From Oscillospiraceae bacterium (GTDB taxonomy: Bacteria; Bacillota; Clostridia; Oscillospirales; CAG-272), in the NCBI GenBank assembly GCA_015063895.1, contig SVTG01000018.1, forward strand, positions 1 to 37,090: a DNA stretch of 37,090 nucleotides, written 5' to 3'. The notes beneath the pieces are model-generated. The model saw nothing but the letters and a program-made list of their open reading frames with translations. It was not told the origin of the DNA and did no database searches. The position numbers were made by a program, and so were the translations under genes. How positions within the stretch are numbered: the stretch's first letter is position 1; every line of letters begins with the position of its first letter. This document shows, in pieces, positions 22,270 through 30,223 of this stretch.

Positions 22270-23487
22270 TTATTTGGCTACTGCACGGCGGTAGCTCTTC
22301 TTGCCGCGCTTTAGAAGCAGGCCGTTGGCCAGCTCTTCCTTGGTGTAGGCCTTGGTGAAGTCGGTCACCTTGTCGTTTTCTACCGTGACGCCTCCCTGCT
22401 GTACGTTGCGGCGCGCTTCGGATTTAGAGGCACACAGCTCACATTTTACAAGCAGAGTAAGGATGTCGATCTTGCCGTCGGTGAAATCGTCCTCGCCAAG
22501 CTCGGTCGTGGGTGCATCAGCGGCGGAGCCTGCACCAAACAGCGCTTTGGCAGCGGTCTCTGCCTTGGCAGCCTCCTCCTCGCCGTGTACGAGTTTGGTC
22601 AGCTCAAAGGCAAGAATTTCCTTGGCGCGGTTCAGCTGCTCGCCCTGCCAGGTATCCATCTTGTCGATCTCCTCCACAGGCAGGAAGGTCAGCATACGAA
22701 TGCACTTCAAAACGTCGGCATCGCCTACGTTGCGCCAGTACTGATAGAATTCGTAGGGCGTGGTCTTTTCGGGATCCAGCCAAACGGCACCGCTGGCGGT
22801 CTTGCCCATCTTCTTGCCCTCGGAGTTAAGAAGCAGGGTGATGGTCATCGCGTAAGCGTCCTTGCCGAGCTTTTTGCGGATCAGCTCCGTGCCGCCCAGC
22901 ATATTCGACCACTGGTCGTCGCCACCGAACTGCATGTTGCAGTTGTAGGTTTTGAAGAGGTGGTAGAAGTCGTAGGACTGCATGATCATATAGTTGAACT
23001 CCAGGAAGGAAAGACCCTTTTCCATACGCTGTTTGTAGCACTCGGCAGAGAGCATTTTGTTCACCGAGAAGCAAGCGCCGACGTCGCGTAGCACGTCGAT
23101 ATAGTTGAGGTCCATCAGCCAGTCGGCGTTGTTGACAAGAATGGCGTTATCAAAGTCAATAAAGCGCGACATCTGCTTTTTAAAGCAGGCTACGTTGTGG
23201 TCGATCGTCTCACGCGTCATCATTTTACGCATATCGGTGCGCCCCGAAGGGTCGCCGATCATGGCTGTGCCGCCACCGATCAGCACAACGGGCTTGTTGC
23301 CGGCCATTTGCAGGCGCTTCATCAGGCAAAGGGCCATAAAGTGTCCTACGTGCAGCGAATCGGCTGTCGGGTCAAAGCCAATGTAAAAGGTTGCTTTTCC
23401 CGTGTTGACCAGCTCGCGGATCTCTTCTTCATCGGTGACCTGCGCGATCAGGCCGCGTGCCACCAGTTCTTCGTAAATTTGCATCAT
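22270..23487 (-). CDS. tyrS: tyrosyl-tRNA synthetase
   Basis: This class I synthetase charges tRNA-Tyr. It has the N-terminal '[31 protein letters not shown]' block with HIGH as HVGH, a tyrosine-binding '[35 protein letters not shown]', the KMSKS loop as '[12 protein letters not shown]', and a C-terminal S4 RNA-binding domain ('[27 protein letters not shown]'). Two ATGs lie in a row (23487 and 23484); AGGAG suits either, and the second gives the N-terminus most like other TyrRS (405 or 404 residues). Longer frames run into the T-box leader and are not real. Expression is controlled by that leader. Confidence 0.97.
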   Translation of the reverse strand: MMQIYEELVARGLIAQVTDEEEIRELVNTGKATFYIGFDPTADSLHVGHFMALCLMKRLQMAGNKPVVLIGGGTAMIGDPSGRTDMRKMMTRETIDHNVACFKKQMSRFIDFDNAILVNNADWLMDLNYIDVLRDVGACFSVNKMLSAECYKQRMEKGLSFLEFNYMIMQSYDFYHLFKTYNCNMQFGGDDQWSNMLGGTELIRKKLGKDAYAMTITLLLNSEGKKMGKTASGAVWLDPEKTTPYEFYQYWRNVGDADVLKCIRMLTFLPVEEIDKMDTWQGEQLNRAKEILAFELTKLVHGEEEAAKAETAAKALFGAGSAADAPTTELGEDDFTDGKIDILTLLVKCELCASKSEARRNVQQGGVTVENDKVTDFTKAYTKEELANGLLLKRGKKSYRRAVAK

Positions 23488-23512
23488 GTATTCTCCTTTT
23501 TGTGTTGATAAA

Positions 23513-23770
23513 ATAAAAAACGCCCCTGCCAAAACGGCAAGAGGGCGAGTGATCGCGGTACCACCTCTGTTACCGCCACGTGTGGCGGCATCTCGTGCGG
23601 CACTGGGCCGCTTTTGCGTAACGGGCAATACCGTCGCAGCCTACCGGGACAAGGCCTTTCGGTGCGCAACTCGCGAATGTATTTCAGCGTCACCCACCCT
23701 CCGTTTTTCACCAACCAACGGTTCTCTGTGCGGCAGCATCACGCTTACTCTTTCGGTCACTGTCTTTACC
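23513..23770 (-). promoter_or_regulatory. T-box riboswitch, tyrosine specific (specifier UAC)
   Basis: Minus strand. The leader folds into stem I with the apical hairpin at about 23695-23745. A specifier bulge 'GAAATACATT' presents UAC (Tyr) at 23679-23681. The conserved T-box AGAGGTGGTACCGCG is at 23554-23568. The terminator stem (CGCCCTCTTGCC...GGCAGGGGCG) is followed by a T-run at about 23513-23546. Uncharged tRNA-Tyr would pair with UAC and the T-box bulge and favour the antiterminator, turning on tyrS. Confidence 0.93.
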
Positions 23771-23775
23771 GACAT

Positions 23776-23804
23776 AGTATAGCATGCTTTGAAAAATTTG
23801 TCAA
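23776..23804 (-). promoter_or_regulatory. sigma-A promoter of the tyrS T-box transcript
   Basis: Minus strand: TTGACA (23799-23804), 17-base spacer, TATACT (23776-23781). Confidence 0.88.
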
Positions 23805-23876
23805 GAGCAAAAAAGAAGATGCGAGATTTTTCGGCAATGCGGATCATCTTCAAAGAGTCAAAATTTTGTGTGGCTA

Positions 23877-23905
23877 TTGACTTTTGCTATATTTTGATAT
23901 AAAAT
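23877..23905 (+). promoter_or_regulatory. promoter of the RpiR-flavoprotein-cmk operon
   Basis: TTGACT (23877-23882), 17-base spacer, TAAAAT (23900-23905). The AT-rich stretch that follows (to 23930) has several GATAT repeats. Confidence 0.68.
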
Positions 23906-23958
23906 ATAATATTGATATACATTATTTTATGGCCCAAACGGGGGTGCAAAGGAGCATT

Positions 23959-24819
23959 ATGAAACAAAATCTTCTCCAACAAATGACAGCGCGCATGTCT
24001 GAGTTTTCTAAAGGGCAGCGCCTGATTGCACAGTATATCTTACAGCATTATGATCGCGCGGCGTTTTTGACCGCCTCCAAGCTTGGTGCCATTGTGGAGG
24101 TTTCCGAGTCAACGGTGGTGCGCTTTGCCAACGAGCTTGGCTTTGAGGGCTATCCCGAAATGCAGCGTGCCCTGCGTGAGCTGACACGCACCAACCTGAC
24201 CGCCGCGCAGCGTATGGCTGTGGCGGATAATTTGATGGATAAGGATACCGTGCTTGACAAGGTGCTTCTTGGCGACGCGGAAAAGATCCGCCATACGCTC
24301 GATACCGTTGACCGCGGGGCATTTCAAGCGGCCGTGGAGAAGATCGTATCTGCACGCAACATTTATATTCTCGGCGTGCGCTCGGCAGCCTCGCTTGCCG
24401 ATTTCCTGACCTTTAATTTCCGCATGATGTTTGATAACGTACGTCCTGTGGCAGGCACTACGGGTACGGAGATCTTTGAGCAGCTGCTTGATATCGGTCC
24501 CGAGGACGTGCTGATCGCGATCAGCTTTCCGCGTTATTCCAAGCGCACCGTGCGCGCCGTAGAATTTGCTCACCGTGCAGGTGCTGACGTTGTGGCACTG
24601 ACAGACAGCGCGACGTCGCCGCTGGCTACGGGCAGTGATCAGCTTTTGACCGCGCAAAGTGATATGGCTTCGTTCGTGGATTCTCTGGTGGCACCGCTCA
24701 GCATCATCAATGCTATGGTTGCTGCGGTTTCCATGTGCAAGCAAGACGAGGTGACGACGCGCTTACACCGTCTTGAAAATATCTGGGACGAGTACGATGT
24801 CTATGACAAAAACAACTGA
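23959..24819 (+). CDS. MurR/RpiR family transcriptional regulator
   Basis: This 286-residue regulator has an N-terminal RpiR helix-turn-helix (about 1-80: 'MSEFSKGQRLIAQYILQHYDRAAFLTASKLGAIVEVSESTVVRFANELGFEGYPEMQRAL') and a C-terminal SIS sugar-phosphate-binding domain (about 125-250: 'ARNIYILGVRSAASLADFLTFNF', 'DVLIAISFPRYSKRTVRAVEFAHRAGADVVALTD'). The ATG at 23959 follows AAAGGAG. The downstream flavoprotein gene starts inside its last codons. The ligand is probably a sugar phosphate. There is no sugar gene in this operon, so its targets may lie elsewhere. Confidence 0.93.
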   Translation: MKQNLLQQMTARMSEFSKGQRLIAQYILQHYDRAAFLTASKLGAIVEVSESTVVRFANELGFEGYPEMQRALRELTRTNLTAAQRMAVADNLMDKDTVLDKVLLGDAEKIRHTLDTVDRGAFQAAVEKIVSARNIYILGVRSAASLADFLTFNFRMMFDNVRPVAGTTGTEIFEQLLDIGPEDVLIAISFPRYSKRTVRAVEFAHRAGADVVALTDSATSPLATGSDQLLTAQSDMASFVDSLVAPLSIINAMVAAVSMCKQDEVTTRLHRLENIWDEYDVYDKNN

Positions 24820-26068
24820 TACCGCAGCTTTGCATATTGCCGTGGTGGGCGGCGGCGCCGCCGGCCTCATGGCGGCTATTCACGCCGCGCGTCTTGGTGC
24901 AGCGGTCACGCTTTTTGAAAAAAATGAGCGCCTTGGCTTTAAGCTTCGCATTACGGGCAAGGGGCGTTGTAACGTCACCAATCACTGCACGCGTGAGGAG
25001 TTTTTTGCGAGCGTAACGGGTAATGCGCGCTTTTTATATTCTGCGTGGGGACGCTTTTCCTCTGAGGATACCGAGGCTTTTTTTGAGGAGCTTGGTGTGC
25101 CGCTCAAGGTGGAGCGCGGCAATCGCGTGTTTCCCGTATCCGATAAGGCGGGGGACGTAGTGGAGTCGTTGGTGCGCGAATGCCGCCGTACGGGTGTGAG
25201 GATCCAGCACGCGACCGTGCGAGGCCTGATAGCAGAAAACGGGCACGTTACGGGAGTTACGACCGCACATGGGACACAAAGCTTTGATGCCGTTATCGTG
25301 GCAACGGGTGGCGCCTCGTATCCTAAGACCGGTTCAACAGGTGACGGTTATGCGTTTGCGCGCGCAATGGGGCACACGGTCGTGCCGCCTACGCCCTCAC
25401 TGGTGCCGTTGGTGGAGGAGGAGCGATTTTGCGCCACCGCACAGGGGCTTTCCTTGCGTAACGTCCGACTGAGTGTACGTGACACAAAGACGGGAAAGAG
25501 TGTGTTTGAGGATTTTGGAGAGCTGTTGTTTACGCATTACGGCCTCTCAGGCCCGCTGGTACTCTCTGCATCGGCACACCTCACGCCCATGGAGCGCGGA
25601 CGCTACGTGGCGTATATCGATCTGAAGCCTGCACTTGACGAAAAAACACTCGATACGCGCTTGCTTTCGGATTTTAAAAAATATCAAAACCGGGATTTTG
25701 CCAATGCCTTGTGCGACCTGTTGCCGCAAAAGCTGATAGCGCCCTTTGTGGCGTGCTCGGGAATTGATGCGCACAAAAAGGTCAATGCTATCACCAAGGA
25801 GGAGCGCGCGGGATTGCTTGCACTCCTGAAGGGGTTACCCATCGCGATACGCGGTACACGCCCGATCGATGAAGCGATCATTACCAAGGGGGGTGTTGCA
25901 CTCGGCGAGGTTTCGCCCAAAACGATGGAATCCAAATTGGTCAAGGGTCTGTATTTTGCAGGCGAGGTGCTTGACCTTGATGCATATACGGGTGGATTTA
26001 ATTTGCAAATTGCATTTTCAACAGCCGTACTGGCAGGTGAAAATGCTGCCCTTACCGTTGACGCTTGA
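24797..26068 (+). CDS. FAD/NAD(P)-dependent oxidoreductase, HI0933/BaiN-like family
   Basis: This 423-residue flavoprotein has a dinucleotide fold 'IAVVGGGAAGLMAAIHAARLGAAVTLFEKN' at the N-terminus and the family-specific 'LGFKLRITGKGRCNVTNHC' and 'VATGGASYPKTGSTGDGYAFARAMGH'. A C-terminal FAD-contacting stretch reads 'ITKGGVALGEVSPKTMESKLVKGLYFAGEVLDLDAYTGGFNLQIAFSTA'. Members are annotated as aminoacetone oxidases or BaiN; the true substrate is mostly unknown. ATG 24797 (or 24803) overlaps the end of the regulator gene, and cmk follows 13 bases after the stop. This flavoprotein-cmk order recurs in clostridia and implies a housekeeping role. Confidence 0.92.
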   Translation: MSMTKTTDTAALHIAVVGGGAAGLMAAIHAARLGAAVTLFEKNERLGFKLRITGKGRCNVTNHCTREEFFASVTGNARFLYSAWGRFSSEDTEAFFEELGVPLKVERGNRVFPVSDKAGDVVESLVRECRRTGVRIQHATVRGLIAENGHVTGVTTAHGTQSFDAVIVATGGASYPKTGSTGDGYAFARAMGHTVVPPTPSLVPLVEEERFCATAQGLSLRNVRLSVRDTKTGKSVFEDFGELLFTHYGLSGPLVLSASAHLTPMERGRYVAYIDLKPALDEKTLDTRLLSDFKKYQNRDFANALCDLLPQKLIAPFVACSGIDAHKKVNAITKEERAGLLALLKGLPIAIRGTRPIDEAIITKGGVALGEVSPKTMESKLVKGLYFAGEVLDLDAYTGGFNLQIAFSTAVLAGENAALTVDA

Positions 26069-26081
26069 AAGGAGAAACGAT

Positions 26082-26756
26082 ATGATTCAAATTGCTATTG
26101 ACGGCCCCAGCGGGGCAGGTAAAAGCAGTATTGCCAAGGCTGTGGCCGCACGTCTTGGGATCGTATACGTTGATACGGGTGCGCTTTATCGCACCATCGG
26201 TTATTACGTGCGTAGCAAGGGCTTTGCCCGTGATGATATAGCGGGCATTATTTCTTGTTTGCCTGACATTGCTATCGAGGTGCGCTATGAAAACGGCGCA
26301 CAGCACGTTTATCTGAACGGTGAGGATCTCGGCGATCGCATTCGTGAGCCCGAGATCTCCATGTACGCTTCTGCTGTATCCGCCGTGCCGGAGGTGCGCA
26401 CCTTCTTGCTGGATACGCAGCGTGATATTGCTGCCAAAAACAGCGTGATCATGGACGGGCGTGATATTGGTACGGTGATTTTGCCTAATGCCGACGTGAA
26501 AATTTTCATGACGGCCTCAAACGAAGCGCGTGCAGAGCGCCGCACCAAGGAGCTGCTTGCTAAGGGCATTGACGCTAAATACGAGGACGTGCTGCGCGAA
26601 ATGATCGAGCGCGATCACAATGACAGCACGCGTGCCGTAGCCCCTGCCGTGGCGGCACCCGACGCCTTGCTTTTGGACAATTCCGCCATGACGATCGAGG
26701 AAAACGTGGCGGCTGTACTGGCTATCATACAGGAAAAATGTGGGGGCGCGGTATGA
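26082..26756 (+). CDS. cmk: cytidylate kinase
   Basis: This 224-residue protein phosphorylates CMP and dCMP with ATP. It has the P-loop 'GPSGAGKSS' (8-16), '[13 protein letters not shown]' for the nucleotide pocket, '[25 protein letters not shown]' (as '[10 protein letters not shown]') and the lid region '[14 protein letters not shown]', ending '[13 protein letters not shown]' with the conserved DxxR. AAGGAG precedes the ATG. Its stop overlaps the next start (ATGA), so it is translationally coupled to plsC. It lies in the conserved cmk-plsC-ispH/rpsA block. Confidence 0.96.
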   Translation: [224 protein letters not shown]

Positions 26757-27373
26757 AAAGTGTTTTTTACGTCATTATCCGCACCTTACTGGTGATTCCT
26801 GCTAAGCTTTTGTTTCGCGTAAAGGTCGTCGGCCGCAAAAACGAGCCCAAAAGAGCCGAGGGACCGTATCTTGTGTGCGGTAACCATCAGACCGTGCTTG
26901 ATCCGGTTTTCCTTTGCGTTGCTTTACGGCGTCAGCAGCCGCATTTTATGGCAAAGGCTGAGTTGTTTCGCGTGCCTGTGCTGAAGCATCTTGTGCGTTG
27001 GCTGGGGGCTTATCCCGTGTCGCGCGGCAAGGGTGACGTGGGTGCGATCAAGCGCACGATCAAGCTGCTGGAAAACGGGTATAGCGTCGGTATGTTCCCG
27101 CAGGGCACGCGTTGTGCCGGCAAGGATCCGCGCGATTGCCGTGTGAAGACGGGCGCTGCGATGATCGCCGCACACGCAGGCGCGCAGATCCTGCCCGTGC
27201 ATATCAAAATGAAAAATTACACGTGGAAGTTCTTTCGCCGCGTAACGGTGGTGATCGGTGAGCCGATCCCTTTTGAAAGCTTTGCGTACGACAGCGAACA
27301 GCAGGGCGAATACGCCCGTATTTCCGAGGCGGTATACGCTGAGATCTGCCGCCTTGGTGACACTGTAAAATGA
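26753..27373 (+). CDS. plsC: 1-acyl-sn-glycerol-3-phosphate acyltransferase (PlsC family)
   Basis: This 206-residue lysophosphatidate acyltransferase adds the second acyl chain in phosphatidate synthesis at the membrane. It has an N-terminal hydrophobic segment (about 3-20), the HX4D catalytic motif in 'CGNHQTVLDPVF', motif II 'AKAELFRVPVL', motif III as 'MFPQGTR', and the final 'ILPVHIK' block. Motif III has Gln where FPEGTR is usual; such variants exist but the change is worth noting. Start and stop both overlap neighbours by ATGA (cmk upstream, ispH downstream). Confidence 0.92.
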   Translation: MKSVFYVIIRTLLVIPAKLLFRVKVVGRKNEPKRAEGPYLVCGNHQTVLDPVFLCVALRRQQPHFMAKAELFRVPVLKHLVRWLGAYPVSRGKGDVGAIKRTIKLLENGYSVGMFPQGTRCAGKDPRDCRVKTGAAMIAAHAGAQILPVHIKMKNYTWKFFRRVTVVIGEPIPFESFAYDSEQQGEYARISEAVYAEICRLGDTVK

Positions 27374-29406
27374 GCGAGGTTATTATTGCCAAAAACGCGG
27401 GCTTTTGCCCCGGGGTGCGCGCGGCTACGGAGCGCCTGCACGCGCGTATGGTGAACCGCGAGGCAAGCGAACGTATCGTGACCTTGGGGCATCTGATCCA
27501 TAATGAAGAATATAACGCAATGCTTGCAGCGAACGGCGTCGTGGCCGTCACTGCCGCCGAGCTGCCGCAGCTGGCGGCCGATGCGACCGCGGCGGCACCT
27601 GTGACGGTTTTTGTGCGCGCCCACGGCATCAACGTACAAACGCGCAAAATGCTGGAGGAGCTTTCCGCCGCCCACCCCGGCTTTTCGTTTGTAGACGGCA
27701 CTTGCCCGTTTGTGACGAAGATCCATCGCATCGCGGAAAAGTATTCTCAGGCCGGCGGCGAAGCCGATTACGTATTTATTGGTATTGGCAATTCCTCTCA
27801 TCCGGAGGTGGAAGGATTTATGAGCTGCTTTGGCGGTGAAAAATACGTTTTTGCCAACAGCAGCGAGCTTCAGGCGGCACTTGATGACGGTTTTCTTGGT
27901 AAAATTTCGTCAAAAACCCCCATTATGGTGGCACAAACGACACAAAATTTAACAGAATGGAAAAAATGTCAAAAACTTTTAAAAAAGGGCTGTACAAACG
28001 CGTTAATTTTTGATACAATATGTAATGTTACGGATTCCCGACAAACGGAGGCGGCCGAGCTTGCCGCAGTATGTGACGGTATGATCGTGATCGGTGGTAC
28101 GGAAAGCTCCAACACTGCAAAGCTTTTCGATATCTGCCAAGCGATCTGTCCCGACACACTGCGCGTCTGCGGCGCGTCACACCTGCCGTTGGTGAAAACG
28201 TTTTCATTAACCCATCGCAAAGTGGGTATTGTGGCGGGTGCATCGACCCCGCAGGAAATCATTGAGGAGGTATATAAAACAATGACTGAAGCAGAAAACT
28301 TTGCAAAACTTCTTGAAGAGACTGAAGTCAAAAATTTACATACAGGAGCAATCGTTACCGGTACCGTATCTCACGTGTCCGACACTGAACTGCAGCTGGA
28401 TCTCGGCGCAGGCGTGACCGGCTACATCAAAGCCGACCGCGTTAGCGATGATCCTGCCGTAAAGCTGACTGAGCAGTTCAAGGTGGGTGACTCCATCGAG
28501 GCTAAGGTGATTCGCGTAAGCGACATCGAGGGCGTGGCCGAGCTTGACAAGCGTCGCGTAGATTCCGGCAAGAACTGGGAAAAGGTCGTTGCCGCAAAAG
28601 AGGCAGGCGACGTGCTTGAGGCTACTGTGGCCGAGGTCGTAAAGGGCGGCGTGACCGTGTTCGTGTTCGGCAATCGCGTATTTATTCCCGCATCGCAGAC
28701 CGGTGTGGCAAAGGACGGCGATCTTTCTCCCCTGAAGGGCACCGACGTGAAATTCAAGGTGATCGAGACCAAGGACCAGGGCCATAAGGCGATCGGTTCT
28801 ATCCGCGTTGTGCTGCGTGAGGAGCGCCGTGCACAGGAGGAGGAGTTCTGGGGCGCTATCGAAGAGGGCAAGACCTATACGGGCGTTGTGAAGAGCATGA
28901 CCTCTTACGGTGCATTTGTTGACCTTGGTGGCGTTGACGGCATGGTTCACACCAGCGAGCTTTCCTGGAAGCACATCAAGAATCCCGCCGAGGTACTTGC
29001 TATCGGCGATACCGTTACCGTATTTGTAAAATCCTTTGACCGTGAGAAGAAGCGCATCTCCCTTGGCTACAAGACCGAGGAGACCAACCCCTGGTTCATC
29101 TTTACGAACAAGTGCCAGGTTGGCGACGTTGTGCCCGTTAAGATCGTGAGCATGATGCCCTTTGGCGCCTTTGCTGAGATCATTGACGGTGTTGACGGCC
29201 TTATCCACATTTCTCAGATCGCCATGACCCGCATTGGCAAGCCCGCTGACGTGCTTGAGATCGGTCAGTCTGTTGACGCTAAGATCATTGAGATCGATAG
29301 CGAGAAGCAGAAGGTAAGCCTTTCGATCCGCGCCCTGCTTGAGGAGGTAGCAGCTGCTGAGGCCGCTATGCCCGAGGAGGCAACCGAGGCTCCTGCTGAG
29401 GAATAA
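27370..29406 (+). CDS. ispH: IspH-S1 fusion: HMBPP reductase with C-terminal ribosomal S1 domains
   Basis: This 678-residue bifunctional-looking protein has IspH at residues 1 to about 290. It reduces HMBPP to IPP and DMAPP, the last step of the MEP isoprenoid pathway. All three 4Fe-4S cysteines are present: Cys13 ('AGFCPGV'), Cys112 ('DGTCPFV') and Cys218 ('DTICNVTDSRQ'), together with 'NSSHPEVEGF'. Four S1 RNA-binding repeats follow (about 325-398, 413-490, 500-572 and 586-660), the last two most canonical ('GVVKSMTSYGAFVDLGGVDGMVHTSEL', 'DGVDGLIHISQI'). An acidic tail ends the protein. This fusion is known in clostridia. The start overlaps plsC by ATGA. A strong terminator follows. Confidence 0.95.
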   Translation: MSEVIIAKNAGFCPGVRAATERLHARMVNREASERIVTLGHLIHNEEYNAMLAANGVVAVTAAELPQLAADATAAAPVTVFVRAHGINVQTRKMLEELSAAHPGFSFVDGTCPFVTKIHRIAEKYSQAGGEADYVFIGIGNSSHPEVEGFMSCFGGEKYVFANSSELQAALDDGFLGKISSKTPIMVAQTTQNLTEWKKCQKLLKKGCTNALIFDTICNVTDSRQTEAAELAAVCDGMIVIGGTESSNTAKLFDICQAICPDTLRVCGASHLPLVKTFSLTHRKVGIVAGASTPQEIIEEVYKTMTEAENFAKLLEETEVKNLHTGAIVTGTVSHVSDTELQLDLGAGVTGYIKADRVSDDPAVKLTEQFKVGDSIEAKVIRVSDIEGVAELDKRRVDSGKNWEKVVAAKEAGDVLEATVAEVVKGGVTVFVFGNRVFIPASQTGVAKDGDLSPLKGTDVKFKVIETKDQGHKAIGSIRVVLREERRAQEEEFWGAIEEGKTYTGVVKSMTSYGAFVDLGGVDGMVHTSELSWKHIKNPAEVLAIGDTVTVFVKSFDREKKRISLGYKTEETNPWFIFTNKCQVGDVVPVKIVSMMPFGAFAEIIDGVDGLIHISQIAMTRIGKPADVLEIGQSVDAKIIEIDSEKQKVSLSIRALLEEVAAAEAAMPEEATEAPAEE

Positions 29407-29410
29407 TTTT

Positions 29411-29450
29411 GCATAAAAAAACACGCGCACGCACGTGCGCGTGTTTTTTT
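29411..29450 (+). terminator. rho-independent terminator of the cmk-plsC-ispH operon
   Basis: Stem ACACGCGCAC/GTGCGCGTGT (29421-29430 with 29435-29444), flanked by long A- and T-runs. Confidence 0.93.
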
Positions 29451-29473
29451 ATATAAAAATGTAATAAATATCA

Positions 29474-29503
29474 TTGACAGGTGAATATGTTGTGTGCTAT
29501 AAT
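29474..29503 (+). promoter_or_regulatory. promoter of the mgsA-like gene
   Basis: TTGACA (29474-29479), 18-base spacer, TATAAT (29498-29503). Confidence 0.82.
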
Positions 29504-29566
29504 TACATAGAATAGGTTGTGTTTTGCAACAATGTAATGACCATCGACGGAAGGAAGGTGCGAAAC

Positions 29567-29995
29567 ATGGAAATTGCCATTATTGCGGCAGACATGAAGA
29601 AGGAATTGATGACACAGTTTTGCATTGCCTATTGCGGTGTTCTCAGTAAGCACAATTTGTGCGCCACCAGCATTACCGCGAAGTACATTTCTGAGGCAAC
29701 GGGCCTGACGATTGAAAAGCTGCTCACGGGTGAGCAAGGCGGCGAACAGCAGATCGCGACACGCATTGCCTATAACGAGATCGATATACTGCTGTATTTC
29801 CGCGACACGCGCCCTGAGGCTGCGTATGACGACGAAAAAACGCAGGAGCTGCTTCTTGCCTGCGACCGCTATAACATTCCTGTTGCAACCAATATTGCTA
29901 CCGCAGAGGCGCTGGTAACGGCGCTTGACCGTGGCGACCTTGATTGGCGCAATTTCATCAACCCGCGCAGCGAATATAACCGTCGCCGCAAATAA
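29567..29995 (+). CDS. methylglyoxal synthase homologue with altered active site
   Basis: This 142-residue protein has the MGS fold and length ('IEKLLTGEQGGEQQIATRIAYNEIDILLYFRD', 'CDRYNIPVATNIATAEALVTALDRGDLDWRNF'). MgsA converts dihydroxyacetone phosphate to methylglyoxal. Aligned without gaps to E. coli MgsA (numbering from memory), key residues differ: His19 is Ala8, catalytic Asp71 is Glu60, His98 is Tyr87, Asp101 is Glu90, and phosphate-loop Thr47 is Ile36. Asp20, Lys23 and Asp91 equivalents (Asp9, Lys12, Asp80) remain. Activity as a normal synthase is therefore doubtful; it may be a degenerate or repurposed paralogue binding another ligand. The ATG at 29567 follows AAGGAAGG. It has its own promoter; the thrS T-box starts right after its stop. 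Confidence 0.85.
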   Translation: MEIAIIAADMKKELMTQFCIAYCGVLSKHNLCATSITAKYISEATGLTIEKLLTGEQGGEQQIATRIAYNEIDILLYFRDTRPEAAYDDEKTQELLLACDRYNIPVATNIATAEALVTALDRGDLDWRNFINPRSEYNRRRK

Positions 29996-29999
29996 TATA

Positions 30000-30200
30000 T
30001 GTGTTTGGAACACGCCCTACAGTGAAAGCACCACAGAGAGAGAGCGCATGGCTGAAACGCTCTTGTGTTATGCTGTAACGGTACCGCCCAGACGCCCGCT
30101 TGGATAAAACTTTGAGTGAAACGCTCGGGTGGAACCGTGTGATGATCGCACCCCGAACCAGAGGCCCTTTTGGCGCCCTGTTCGGGGTGCTTTGCTTTTT
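30000..30200 (+). promoter_or_regulatory. T-box riboswitch, threonine type, upstream of thrS
   Basis: The leader shows the stem I apical hairpin (about 30032-30066, 'AGAGAGAGCGC...GAAACGCTCT'). A specifier region 'GTAACGGTACCG' offers a Thr codon either as ACC (30083-30085) or ACG (30078-30080). The T-box core GGGTGGAACCGTG (30127-30139) departs from the usual ...CCGCG. A terminator stem GCACCCCGAAC/GTTCGGGGTGC (30148-30158 with 30180-30190) is followed by TTTGCTTTTT. No promoter was found between mgsA's stop and the leader, so transcription may come from the mgsA promoter. Confidence 0.85.
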
Positions 30201-30223
30201 AAAATTTCTAAAGGAGAATAAAT

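Noticed and set aside
23484-23853. Minus-strand short frames upstream of tyrS as small proteins
   Set aside because: The sequence is explained by the T-box leader and the promoter upstream of it.
27370-29406. IspH-S1 fusion as an assembly artefact
   Set aside because: The join is smooth in one frame, and the same fusion is well known in clostridia.
28336-29430. 364-residue minus-strand open frame opposite the S1 repeats
   Set aside because: Antisense shadow of the repeated S1 domains; it begins inside the operon terminator.
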